Notes under the pieces: model-generated | Told to the model about the DNA's origin: nothing | Seen by the model: only the letters and a program-made list of their open reading frames with translations | The model's database searches: none | Source of the DNA: Plasmopara viticola | Taxonomy: Eukaryota; Oomycota; Peronosporomycetes; Peronosporales; Peronosporaceae | DNA: 64,000 bases | Direction of reading: 5' to 3' | Assembly: GCA_001695595.3 (NCBI GenBank) | Contig: MBPM02000001.1 | Span: forward strand, 1,922,001 to 1,986,000 | Part shown: in pieces, positions 12,273-21,900 of the stretch | Numbering within the stretch: position 1 is the stretch's first letter | Layout: each line of letters starts with the position of its first letter | Made by a program: the position numbers and the translations under genes

Positions 12273-14134
12273 TCATAATATTTCGGAATCGAAGATTCCA
12301 GTGGCCACCACCGAGACGCGCAATTTGCCAGCAAGCGAGTCGTCAAATGTCGACCCAAAGATGATGTTTGCATGCGGGTCATCGAGTTCCCGCGTCACAC
12401 GCTCCGCTGCTTCGTCGACTTCAAACAGCGTTAAGTCGGGGCCACCCGTGATATTAACGATCAATCCCTTCGCATCCTGTCCATGACATGGTATGAATAT
12501 AAAACGATTCTTTAGCGTGGTATTTGTTTGACATCTCATAATACGTAGTAGCGATCGTTACCTTGATCGATATGTCACCTAGAAGAGGATTTGCTAATGC
12601 ATTCTCGGCAGCTTGCAAAGCTCTACAAAACCCAAGCAAGTAATCAGACCGTGTCGCGTCGACTCAATGACCATACGTACCGGTTATCTCCAGCGGCTTC
12701 ACCGCTTCCCATCATTGCGTTTCCCATATTTTGCATTACCTGAAGATAATATAGTACATGAACTTGATTCTATCCTTCGGAATAGATTTGAAAGCTGTGT
12801 ACCGATTGAACATCCGCAAAGTCAAGATTTATAAGTCCAGGCATCACCATCAGATCAGAAATGTTCTTGACACCGTCAAGAAGCACATTGTCTGCCATTC
12901 TGATAACAGCAACATACGCCATGAGCGGTCTATCTATTTGTGAAACGAGAAGACAATCCAGCAAACCTGAATGCATCCATCAGCGACGTGCGCTCGTTCG
13001 ACATTTTAAACAAATTTTGGTTCGGGATCATGAGCATTGTATCGACGCTATCCTTTAACTCAGCGAGACCTTGTGCTGCAAGCTTGGCGCGATTGTTTCC
13101 CTCAAAACGGAACGGCTATGATATGGGAAGTCGATGCAATTAGGTCAAAGGTTGTCGCTACCAGTATCTCAATCTGTACATGTTACCTTCGTCACCACTC
13201 CTACAGTAAGAATACCAGCATCGAGAGCTGCCTGAGCGATGACCGGAGCCGCACCCGTACCAGTTCCACCACCCATTCCTGCAGTAACAAACATCTACAA
13301 AGCAATTTGTAAGTACACTTGACTATCAAGACTAAACTGCTGCAACACACCATATTTGCACCCTGAACGCGCTCTAAAATCTCATCAATAGCGGCCTCAG
13401 CAGCCTCACGACTGACCATCGAATTTGTATACCAGTGATCACATCAAATCAGCACCAACGAGACCCTAGTCAATCAGCACAATCGCAATCGCTTACCCGA
13501 CTTCGGGGTTGGCACCACACCCTAGTCCTCCAGTCAGTTCCGGAGCCATTTGTACACGATTCTCCGTTAATGTCGTGCGCAAGTGCTGCGCGTCGGTGTT
13601 ACAGACCAAAAACTCTACGCCCTCCAGGCCACGCGCGATCATGTTGTTCACTATATAAGGAATCATCATCAAAACTATTGATCGACGGTAGCCATAAGCA
13701 CACTTTTTGTTAAATAACGCACCTGCATTTCCTCCAGCTCCTCCAACGCCGACGACCACAATTTTTGGAGCAAAGCTTGACAGATCTGTCACAGGGTGGT
13801 CCTGAGTAAGCCATAAAGGCTGCGTGGAGCTCATGGCAGGCGGCATCAGCTTATTTTCCATCATTGGCAATACTTCCTCGCTCCCATCTTTGAACAGATC
13901 ATTTTTCTTTTCCACCTTTAAATCAAGCGCATTATCCTCGTCCTTTTGTGCATTTTTAAATCCCTGTCGTGGACGTCGAGAGCGAGTCAGATACTGACAT
14001 ATGGATACTTTCTATCATTACATACTTACCAAACGCAACGCGGCAGCAGCAGCATCAGTAGCTTCAGTAGAATAGGCGAAGCGTGAGACTTGGTATTGAC
14101 GCGCACGGAGCAGCGCTTTAGTCGCAGACCTCAT
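12273..14134 (-). CDS. ftsZ: Mitochondrial-type FtsZ, tubulin-like division GTPase
   Basis: Ten exons: 14134-14030, 13963-13723, 13650-13497, 13411-13351, 13294-13187, 13115-12967, 12899-12803, 12739-12681, 12622-12562, 12476-12273. All nine introns are 56-85 bp and GT-AG, and the joined frame is 412 codons. Residues 1-35 ([19 protein letters not shown]...) are Arg/Ala/Ser-rich without acids near the start, a typical mitochondrial presequence. [10 protein letters not shown] at 106-115 and the tubulin signature GGGTGTG at 195-201 bind GTP. The T7 loop NLDFADV at about 297-303 supplies the catalytic Asp. The protein ends soon after the core, without the bacterial FtsA/ZipA-binding tail. FtsZ forms the Z-ring; stramenopiles retain a mitochondrial form of alphaproteobacterial origin. 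The next gene upstream on the same strand ends 102 bp away. Confidence 0.93.
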
Positions 14135-14236
14135 CGCGAATGGAAATTGTATATAAGAGAATTTATGATTAAGAGCGCTACATTTTTGTACTCTTTTTAG
14201 AAAGTCTTGTTGTTCGCACAATATCTTGCCGCCTCC

Positions 14237-14718
14237 TCAGCGGAGTTCCTTCACGTTGGCCATTATGTATTGCGCCACTTCTGCATCATCCAGATCCAGC
14301 TGTATGCCGTAAGTTTGACCCACGAATGTGCTGAACGCGTCGACGTCCGTACACAAGAGGCGTCCTGTGTCAGTCCAGATGACCACTTCACTGACCACAA
14401 GTCTTGAGAAAATTGGCAAGCTAAAGCTGTCGCAAAACACACATGAGCATTCATTGCACAATCAGCTGTGTCGAGAAGACTCACCCGTAGAGACGCATGA
14501 GCTCTACTGCATCATTTTGCCAGCGATCGGCCTTAGATGGTAGCTTTGATACTTGACAGTCGGGCAATGTCACCGCTAGAATGTCTGCGCAGAAGCCACA
14601 CAAAAAACATCAAAAAGCACTCGTTGCTATGCAGAAAGGTAAATTCTGTACCTAACAATCGATCGCAGATGGCATATTCTTCGCTGTTGACGCATCCGGC
14701 CAGCGTGTATCGTACCAT
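14237..14718 (-). CDS. Small protein resembling the MDH1B N-terminal domain
   Basis: Three exons, 14718-14652, 14584-14485 and 14402-14237, with introns of 67 and 82 bp, give 110 residues. It begins MVRYTLAGCVNSEEYAICDR, followed by LPDCQVSKLPSKADRWQND, then SEVVIWTDTGRLLCTDVDAF and an acidic helical end. From memory, human MDH1B starts in the same way (AG.ADCPYYAK, then LPDF.IHKI and a SPIIWRE...G.G.LLGG block). That part has a thioredoxin-like layout placed before the malate dehydrogenase domain. Here the dehydrogenase part is absent: the frame ends in TGA and FtsZ starts 102 bp on. No function is known for this domain alone. The exon structure is supported by phase and splice signals; the homology is my reading and should be treated as moderate. 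Confidence 0.7.
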
Positions 14719-15080
14719 TTTGCTTATTTCGATAACATTTAAAATAAGCGATCTCTGAACTCAGAATAGCGTTCCGTTCTTATAAAAGCTGAATGATTTT
14801 GCGTCTTTCAAACCTTTCGAGTCCAACGCACTATTGTGGTAATGGATGAAATTGCACTTTATTTATGTAGGCGTAGGATTCGACCGCAAGTGTAGCATGA
14901 GAGAATTACACAGCACGTTCTGCAGAGGAGGCATATGCTCAAATATCCGCCCTCAAGAAATCGACGTGCGCAATATGTTGCAGATTAAGGTTTGATTTGT
15001 GTACTACAGCATTTATCCTAATTTAGGTTTTACCGCCAACCTCTTCGATTAATCTCTAAACCACATTTTGAACTCAACTA
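14719..15080. other. Short intergenic stretch with one tiny ORF
   Basis: This lies between the start of the MDH1B-like gene and the stop of the zinc-finger gene. A 49-codon plus-strand ORF starts at 14846 (MKLHFIYVGVGFDRKC) and stops at 14993-14995. No family is recognised and it may be chance. Nothing else is seen. Confidence 0.35.
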
Positions 15081-17305
15081 CTACGCATCATCATCTACAT
15101 GGTTTCGACGCTTTTTTGCTTCTGCACCAACACGTTTGAACTTCGTGCTCTCAGTCTTGTTCAGGCCGCGATACTTTTGCTTGTCCAAACGGGACATTTG
15201 CGACGAATTTCGGCAACCAGTGCCACCTTCCCAAAACCGGGAGGTCGATCTCTTTGATCCCATGATATTTTTACATGAGCATACTTTGACCGAACTCGGC
15301 TGTTCCTTGGAACACAGACCGCATATTACTCGACTGGCAAACTTGCCCATGTTAGCTTCTGCACAATCGCTTAAATCGTGGCATACATCGCACGGAAAGG
15401 CCTTGCCACAGCACTGAAATCGAAACCAGCGTAGTGAATGTTTGTAGTGATCACATGCACCGTTGCGTGGTAACGGCTGTCCAAGTAGGAACGTCTCTAC
15501 AATCTTTTGCCCTTTTTGCTTAGAAGTCTTCGCACCTTTCGCAGGTACACCATCAAGCGAGCGATTACGTTCGCCACTTGATACATCCATTCGGCGAGCT
15601 ACAAAGTGCTTCACCAACACAGCAAGTTTGGCGTGACAAGAAAAGCACGTTCGCTCTGAACGCTGTCTTGGCGTAATCTTTTCCAGTAGCGCTTCACACC
15701 CGCAATTTAAACAAGCGGCTAACACATCCATGGGAAGAACGTCAGCAATCGAGCAATTCTCAGTGTCCACGTAAGTTAGCACATCGCTGTGTGAATGGGC
15801 AAACACTGGCCTCATCAGCACGTGATGAAGCACGCTACATCGAGGACACCATTTTTGCAGCTCAGAGTCTTTTAGACTTAAATCGGCGTCAAACTTCAGC
15901 GGACAATTATCACATTGAATTTGACAAATGAGTCGATGAGCAACTAGCGTGCCAACTTGGTGAAGAAACAGACCATCAAGACGTATTTGAGTGCCTTTGA
16001 CATCAGGTTCAGTCAAAATGTTGACGCGCTGTTCAAGAGGCGTGATTTTGGAGTTTCCAACATAAACTTGGTTTTCAGACACATCCGCCACTTCCTCTTT
16101 ATCGTTCTTATCAGTGGAAGCGATGACAGGAGTAGTAGGATCCACGCCGCATCGCAGAAGCTCACACAGCATCTTAAAACGATCAATGCACTCATTTAAG
16201 GACCTCCCCTCCACCTCCTTAGCAATATGCGCCCACCTTTCCACTTTATCCATCGTTGCTGGAATTTTTTCAAGGCCAAATCAAGTGCGCGCTGCTGCGC
16301 TTCAGACCACTCTTGGCTGTCTTCTCGTTGCGTGCCAATGTTGTCATGAACACTTAACAATGAAGATTGTCCAATCATCTCATCTGCATTTAATTTTTTT
16401 CCTGCGGTCAAAACTCCACCCAGTTGCACAATGGCAGCGCATGGCGGCAAAGCATTTGGAATTCGTGTCGAACCACTGTTCTTGATCCCGAAATTCTTGA
16501 GCTCATGCGAAAACTTGCACTTGTCTCCATCACGACATGTGCCCTGAGAAAAAAACTTGCACTTGCGCGTCCGTAATTTCTTTTTCTTCTTGTCCAAATT
16601 TGCTGTCAATCCAACTTTTGCATCCTCAGAAGGCTGAGTCGGGTCAGCATCACGTACAACTGAGGATACGTCCACATCGGAAGTTTCTAATACATCATCA
16701 CCGTTTCTTCCCCTCCTTTTCTCCTTCTTTGAGTGCACAAACTTGCACCTTCCACCTTCTCGGCAATTGCCACGCACGAAGAAGCGACAAGGTCGTTGAC
16801 TTCGTCTCCTTGAGTCTTGTGCCACTTTGTCAGCCACACCAACCTCCGTCTCCGTTTGTGCAATATTCACTGATGCCACCCCTTGATCCGCTCCAATATC
16901 AATTTCAAAAGGTGCAATGACTCGCCAGAAATTATTATCAATCCACGTCAGGAGCTTCCTCAGCGCATAACCTCCACATAGCTGATGCGCTATGGCGTTT
17001 ACCGCAGCGTTCAGGGCTGTGATCTGCTCGTCCGAGAGTCGACCACTCCATTGCGCAAAATCTACGCACGCAGCCTCCATCGGGTATTTTTCTGGCACCA
17101 TCATTTGCAACTCGACTTGGCCTTTCAATCGTGCCGGCAACGCTGGATCCGATAGACTTATAAAGAGAGATACGTGCTTGGTCTGCGTCAAAATCTCCAC
17201 TTTGTTGAGCTTCAAGTGATAGCGGCGTTCTAGCGCCATCCACTCTTTCTTCGCAGCATCCGTCTCGTTAGCCAGGGACTGTTGCCAGCTCCAGTCGGTC
17301 ATCAC
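15081..17305 (-). CDS. RWD / CCCH x2 / SANT / CHY zinc-finger protein, with a frameshift
   Basis: Two overlapping minus-strand frames, 17305-16196 and 16253-15081, join into one protein of about 738 residues. The first holds an RWD-like domain (residues 20-125, with MVPEKYP and LSDEQITALN). Two CCCH fingers of spacing C-x7-C-x5-C-x3-H follow, at C173/C181/C187/H191 and C249/C257/C263/H267, and then the start of a SANT domain (WSEAQQRALDLALKK). The second continues that SANT domain (MDKVERWAHIAKEVEGRS). It then has several CxxC pairs and a CHY-type zinc finger (CDHYKH...CCGKAFPCDVCH...CGLC...CSCKN), ending in a basic tail. The frame breaks at an A6 run (16265-16270); one more A would join them. 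This may be a base-calling or assembly error, or a recent lesion. CCCH fingers suggest RNA binding; the exact role is unknown. It starts 120 bp from a divergent gene. Confidence 0.8.
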
Positions 17306-17425
17306 GACTGTCGGATTAAAGGCAAGTTTGAAAATGACGCAATATTGAGATTTTAGCTAAATTTAGGCTGTGAGATAAATTTCGCGGCTCTGGAAAATAA
17401 CTTCGCGAAAAAGTCGAGAAAAAAA
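17306..17425. promoter_or_regulatory. Bidirectional promoter region between divergent genes
   Basis: Only 120 bases separate the ATG of the zinc-finger gene (minus) from that of the ubiquitin-like/CW gene (plus), so both must share this region. It contains an inverted pair, ttcgcgg near 17379 and cttcgcgaa near 17401, about 15 bases apart. No perfect initiator was found. Confidence 0.4.
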
Positions 17426-19750
17426 ATGTGGAATATCCGAGTTCGTGGGCCGGGTGGAAGGCAGGTGGTGCTCAAGATTCATCCAGAGGCGAATTTTAAG
17501 GCCCTTTCACGTTCGTGTACCATACGTGGACTCGATCATCCCGTGGATCTAATGGTGTTTGTTTGCCTTAGAACTGGCGTCTAAAGAATTGGGGCTCAAG
17601 ACCCATGACTCTCTTACATGTACGCAGCTGTCGCTAGTGTAAAGTATTATCGACTACACACCTCAACGTGCTTTGCAACAGTTCGCAAAGGGTTTCCACC
17701 TCGACCTGTGGAAGTGGACAGCTTGGCACTAGTCAAGTCCGTCCTTGAACCCAATGACACGATAGTGGTGGATAGAACCCCAGATACTACGAGCTCTACG
17801 ATTTCTGCGTCCACTTCTAGTGCTGCAAAGAAGACGAGAAGACTGGAAACAGCAAGTACAAAGAAACCTATCGATAAAGTATCGAAAGGTGGAGTGCACA
17901 CGCTTTACCCGTCGACTAGCGTGAAGAAGAAAGTCCCACCGAAGCGAAAACTTCCAGGTCCTGGTCACCAGCTCGGGAGCTCTTTTGAGAATGATTTGGC
18001 GAAATCTGTAGACGTGAAAGATGATGATCAAAGTGCACCGCAGCGTAAATTTCGCCGTAGTAAAGCTATCAATCTTACATCCAAGGAGGATGTTGAGACT
18101 AGCTTGGTGAACGCTGTGAGCGGTCAATCTCACGATCGTGCTGCAAAGTTTTTTCGTGTCGCGACAAAGAATGCAGTAGCACATCAGTATGAACTCACGC
18201 TGGCGACTGCGAGGTTGAATGCAGCATTGGCACGCAAGTATGAGACGGAAGAACTTTTGACAGTTCGACGCGCTGATGGAAGTGCTGCAAAATTGCGCGT
18301 GCGCTTTAAAGAGACGCCACGCAAGTGGAAGGAAGAGACGGTGGATTTACTCAAGCCAAACGAGCTTCAGGCCATTCTAAAGTATGTGTTGCTTTCAGGG
18401 GGTGAGACGGGTCGGGAAATGCTCAAGCCTTTTAACATGGCACAAGTGTCAACAAGAGTCTTTTGGAGTATCGCGCACATGTACGATGGGGATGTAGCTG
18501 CAGGACTAGCAGACCTTGTACCTGATGAAGACTGGTCGTTTATTGACACGCGTACGCGGTTAGTCATGTGATGTTATGGTTTGTAGCACGAGTAGTTCAT
18601 GATGTGTGTTGATATTATACAGAGTGCCGTCGGAGAAAGCTATGGAGGCGAAGGTAGTGATCGAAGTGCTTTGGCTTTCACGATAGGGTCAGGCCAATAC
18701 TCTAAGCATCCGTTATGCCCACTGTTAGACCAATGAAGAAGAGTATAAGTTGTGGAAGCAAGAAAAACAGGGAAATAGTCGGAGCAGCCGCGCTTCGACT
18801 TTGAATACCGAGATTAAAGAGACAAAGTCAATAGAACGTCTCGCTAAGCAGACAACATCCGACGTCATTTCGGTGAACTCGAGCAAGGACGAAGGTACTA
18901 GTCAAGAGCCTGAAGCACTACAACAGACGTCGTCGGCTCAGACGCCTGCTCTAACTGCAAAAGAAGCGACTCCTGGCACCTTGCGCACTGCTGCAGCACG
19001 CGCTGCATCGACTCGGCTCGAACGAAGTGCGCAAACAATCGCTATCGTATCTGCTTTTCAAAAAAAGAAGGAATTATCGATCAAGAAACACGTTGAATCG
19101 GACGAAGAGGTCGAGGAAGCTACGACTGTGTATTGCGATACTTGTGAGAAAGCGCGTATCTTATCTCTTGAAGAAGCAGCGAATGCTGGGCTGGAGAAGG
19201 ATCCATGGACTTGTCTTTGCTTAAAGAGGACTGGACGCAGCGAAGGGTGCGACGCTGTCGATGATGAAGTGGCTCAGATCACGGGCGTTGCGATTGCTGA
19301 ATGGCTGCAAAAGGCTTTTGTCACGACCAGGAGACAATTGGCGGACGCTTCCGTTGGTGCAACTACGCACTTACTAGTCGATCCGCTGGATCCATCCGCT
19401 CAGATGGTGCAAAATGAGCTGGAAAAGTTGATTGACGAGGAAAGTGGATTAGTATTTAGCATACATTGCCTTGGCTGATAATTGACATGACTGACGTTGT
19501 AATGCAGGCTCGTCTTGATGAGGTGAATGACTGGATGGCGGAACTTGTTGGCGACGCGAACGTCATGCAACGCCTGGAGCTACAGAAGCTTGGGACGCCT
19601 GCTGATATAGTTGTCACACCGTGCGATTTGATTTTCAAAGCTGTTGGCAATTCGGCTAATATTTCGCTCGAAGAAGTCCGTTGCTGGCAGACTCGAGCCA
19701 ATTGTCTGATGAAGGAGCATTCGTGGTTAGTGGAGTGGCGAACTCTATGA
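17426..19750 (+). CDS. Ubiquitin-like plus CW-type zinc-finger protein
   Basis: Six exons were deduced: 17426-17510, 17572-17619, 17682-18558, 18623-18653, 18729-19451, 19508-19750. Introns are 56-75 bp and the product is 668 residues. Residues 1-70 look like a ubiquitin-like fold: MWNIRVRGPGGRQVVLKI, a helix LASKELGLK, then FRKGFPPRPV and LEPNDTIVV, as in OTU1/YOD1-type UBX-like domains. A central block (DRAAKFFRVATKNAVAHQYE...FNMAQVSTRVFWSIAHMYDGD) is conserved-looking but unnamed. Near residues 483-521, YCDTCEKARILS, DPWTCLC and C521 give the C-x2-C...W-x-C...C pattern of a CW finger, a histone H3K4 reader in other proteins. Long Ser/Thr/Lys-rich linkers suggest a nuclear protein. It is divergent from the CCCH/SANT gene. 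The first two introns are the least certain part. The product may link ubiquitin and chromatin, by inference. Confidence 0.75.
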
Positions 19751-19962
19751 CAGCGTTAGTTCCCTAGCCAAGGTTCAAAAACATATCGACAGTGTTTCGG
19801 AGATATAACGAAATTTATTTTTCTTTCTGGCTTCTACATACGTACGAGGCACATGCAATGCTCAAACTAACTCGCTCTTAGCTGACCAGCTGCTGGCCAA
19901 AACAACTGCCTTTAACTTCGCCCTCGTCACCACTTTCTTGCATCGCTACCTCGCTGGCAGAC

Positions 19963-21900
19963 TTAATCAATTTTAATGGAGCCGTAAATCTTGCGCGTAA
20001 ACCAGAGACAAGCGAAGAAGCCAATCGTTCCCGTCAAAAAGAAAAAAGTAACCGAGATCATGAGCATATACCCAAAGTACAACATACCCGAGACGAACGC
20101 TGTAATGTTCAATTTCGTAAAGAAATACAAGAACGAGTACAGGAACAGATACACAGCCGCAGATCCCGATGTGAGGAATGAACGCCACCACCAGCGATAG
20201 TCTTCTGCGCACAGTTGAAAGTAGCACATTACGACTGTTACTTCAGCGCACGTGGCTATCAAAATGAGCAACACAATGAACAAGAAGCCAAATACGTAGT
20301 ATATCTGATGCAACCACAGCGCCGACATGATGAAAAACAGCTCAATGAAGACGGCTCCAAACGGCAAAATGCCACCCACGAGAATGCTGAAAGGCGAAGA
20401 CAAGTACCACACTTGCTCTGGAATCTGACGCGCAATCTGATTGGTACGCACAGGGTGCTCAATCGCAGCAGCCTTAAAGCCAAAGTAGCTGCCGAGAAAC
20501 ACCAGTGGCACGGAGATCCCAAACCACAAGACAAGCAAAGCAAAGAGTGTGCCAAATGGCACGGCTTGCGAAGACGCCTTTCCCCAGAGCATTAAATTGA
20601 GCAAAAAGAAGACGCCAAAGAGCATACCAGGGTACAACAGAGCAGTAAGAATAGTGTTCTTTTTCCAGTCTTTGCCATTAAACATTTTGTACGTCCGCGA
20701 CGAGCTGTAGCCAGCAAAGCTACCCATAAACACAAACAACAATAGCAGCGTTGTAAGGAGCGAACCACGATTAGCTGGCGACAATAGACCCAAGAGCGCA
20801 ATCGCCATTGTCGACCAGCTCATGCTGCACACTTGGACACCCGTGCCCACAACGACTGAGAAAAGCATGGGCGAAAAACGTGGCGGACGAAACACATCGC
20901 CGTGAACCAATTTCCATCCTGATTCTTCCTGCGCTTCCTCTGTGGTCTGCACTTCATTGTAACGGGCAATATCACGGTGGAGTGTACGCAACATGATCAT
21001 AGCAATCATTCCCGTTAAAAACAACACAATCATCAGCGAATTGACAATGGAAAACCAGTGAATTTGGTCGTTCGAGCTCTTGCTGCTGATGATGCGGTCC
21101 CACCGTTCTTCCCAAACAATGTCCGACTTGACAAACTGCACGTCGTACGTGTACAATACCGTCGTCTCTCCAACAGGGTTCAAATATTGATAATTGCCCT
21201 GTGAAACCTCTTCAATGTTGACAAATTTCCCACAAGTGTCTGAATCGAGTTCCTGTCCCGCAATCGGTTCGTTCTCAAAAGTGTGTTGAATAGAAGTAGG
21301 GACGACTTCAAAGCCCACGATGCGCCACTTGGGAACGTCGCCATCGTCTTGGGCGTACGGATCCGGATTCACCGAGATAATAATGCGTACGTGATTGTAC
21401 AAGAGGTACTTTCCATCTTCGTCCACTTCACCGACGGGAAAGCCGCGCTTGAACGATCCCGCTTGCTGTGACTCGGTCGGATCGCGGTACAACACTGGCA
21501 AGTTGTCAACTACCCACTGCACGTAGTACTCATCCTTGATCATATCGATAAAGAGATTGGACTGCTTGGGTGTGTACGTCATTGGCTTGCATAGCACCTG
21601 ACAGATCGCGTCCTTCTCCATCTGAAGGTTATAGAGCGAGTCCATAATCGCGTCACCCGCCATGATTTCACCCAAGTTCTCTTGCTGCTCATTCAAGGCC
21701 GCGGGCTTACAGTACGGTAGATAGTAGTATTCGTATGGCACCAGTGTTTTCGTAGACGTAATCTTGTTCACATTCAGGTGCACAGTCTCGCCCGCGGCCC
21801 ACGACTCGGGTGCTACACCTGGAACGTAAAAGGCAGCGTTAGCTTCGTGCACGGCTAGCTGCACGGCTAGTGCCACCGCCATCGCGTTCTGCATCCACAT
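19963..21900 (-). CDS. Transmembrane 9 superfamily (TM9SF/EMP70) protein
   Basis: Single exon, 645 residues from ATG 21900. The frame stays open 35 codons further upstream, but this Met begins a clear signal peptide (MWMQNAMAVALAVQLAVHEANA, cleavage before FYVPG). The lumenal domain has the family motifs: APESWAAGETVHLNVNKITS, LPYEYY-like VPYEYYYLPYC and LGEIMAGD. It is followed by nine membrane segments, with the typical HGDVFRPP linker after the first and SYFGFKAAAIEHPVRTNQIARQIP between later ones. The end KIYGSIKID is the family's KxD/E Golgi-retention signal read by COPI. TM9 proteins sit in Golgi/endosomal membranes and help sort membrane cargo, including proteins with glycine-rich transmembrane helices. 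No introns are seen. The antisense ORFs inside it are shadows. Confidence 0.96.
   Translation of the reverse strand: MWMQNAMAVALAVQLAVHEANAAFYVPGVAPESWAAGETVHLNVNKITSTKTLVPYEYYYLPYCKPAALNEQQENLGEIMAGDAIMDSLYNLQMEKDAICQVLCKPMTYTPKQSNLFIDMIKDEYYVQWVVDNLPVLYRDPTESQQAGSFKRGFPVGEVDEDGKYLLYNHVRIIISVNPDPYAQDDGDVPKWRIVGFEVVPTSIQHTFENEPIAGQELDSDTCGKFVNIEEVSQGNYQYLNPVGETTVLYTYDVQFVKSDIVWEERWDRIISSKSSNDQIHWFSIVNSLMIVLFLTGMIAMIMLRTLHRDIARYNEVQTTEEAQEESGWKLVHGDVFRPPRFSPMLFSVVVGTGVQVCSMSWSTMAIALLGLLSPANRGSLLTTLLLLFVFMGSFAGYSSSRTYKMFNGKDWKKNTILTALLYPGMLFGVFFLLNLMLWGKASSQAVPFGTLFALLVLWFGISVPLVFLGSYFGFKAAAIEHPVRTNQIARQIPEQVWYLSSPFSILVGGILPFGAVFIELFFIMSALWLHQIYYVFGFLFIVLLILIATCAEVTVVMCYFQLCAEDYRWWWRSFLTSGSAAVYLFLYSFLYFFTKLNITAFVSGMLYFGYMLMISVTFFFLTGTIGFFACLWFTRKIYGSIKID

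Noticed and set aside
13994..14029. Alternative 36-bp first intron of FtsZ
   Set aside because: It is also in frame, but 36 bp is too short; the acceptor at 13964 gives a normal 66-bp intron.
20215..20595. 126-codon plus-strand ORF inside the TM9SF gene
   Set aside because: It is antisense to a clear, single-exon TM9SF frame and has no recognisable domain; a shadow.
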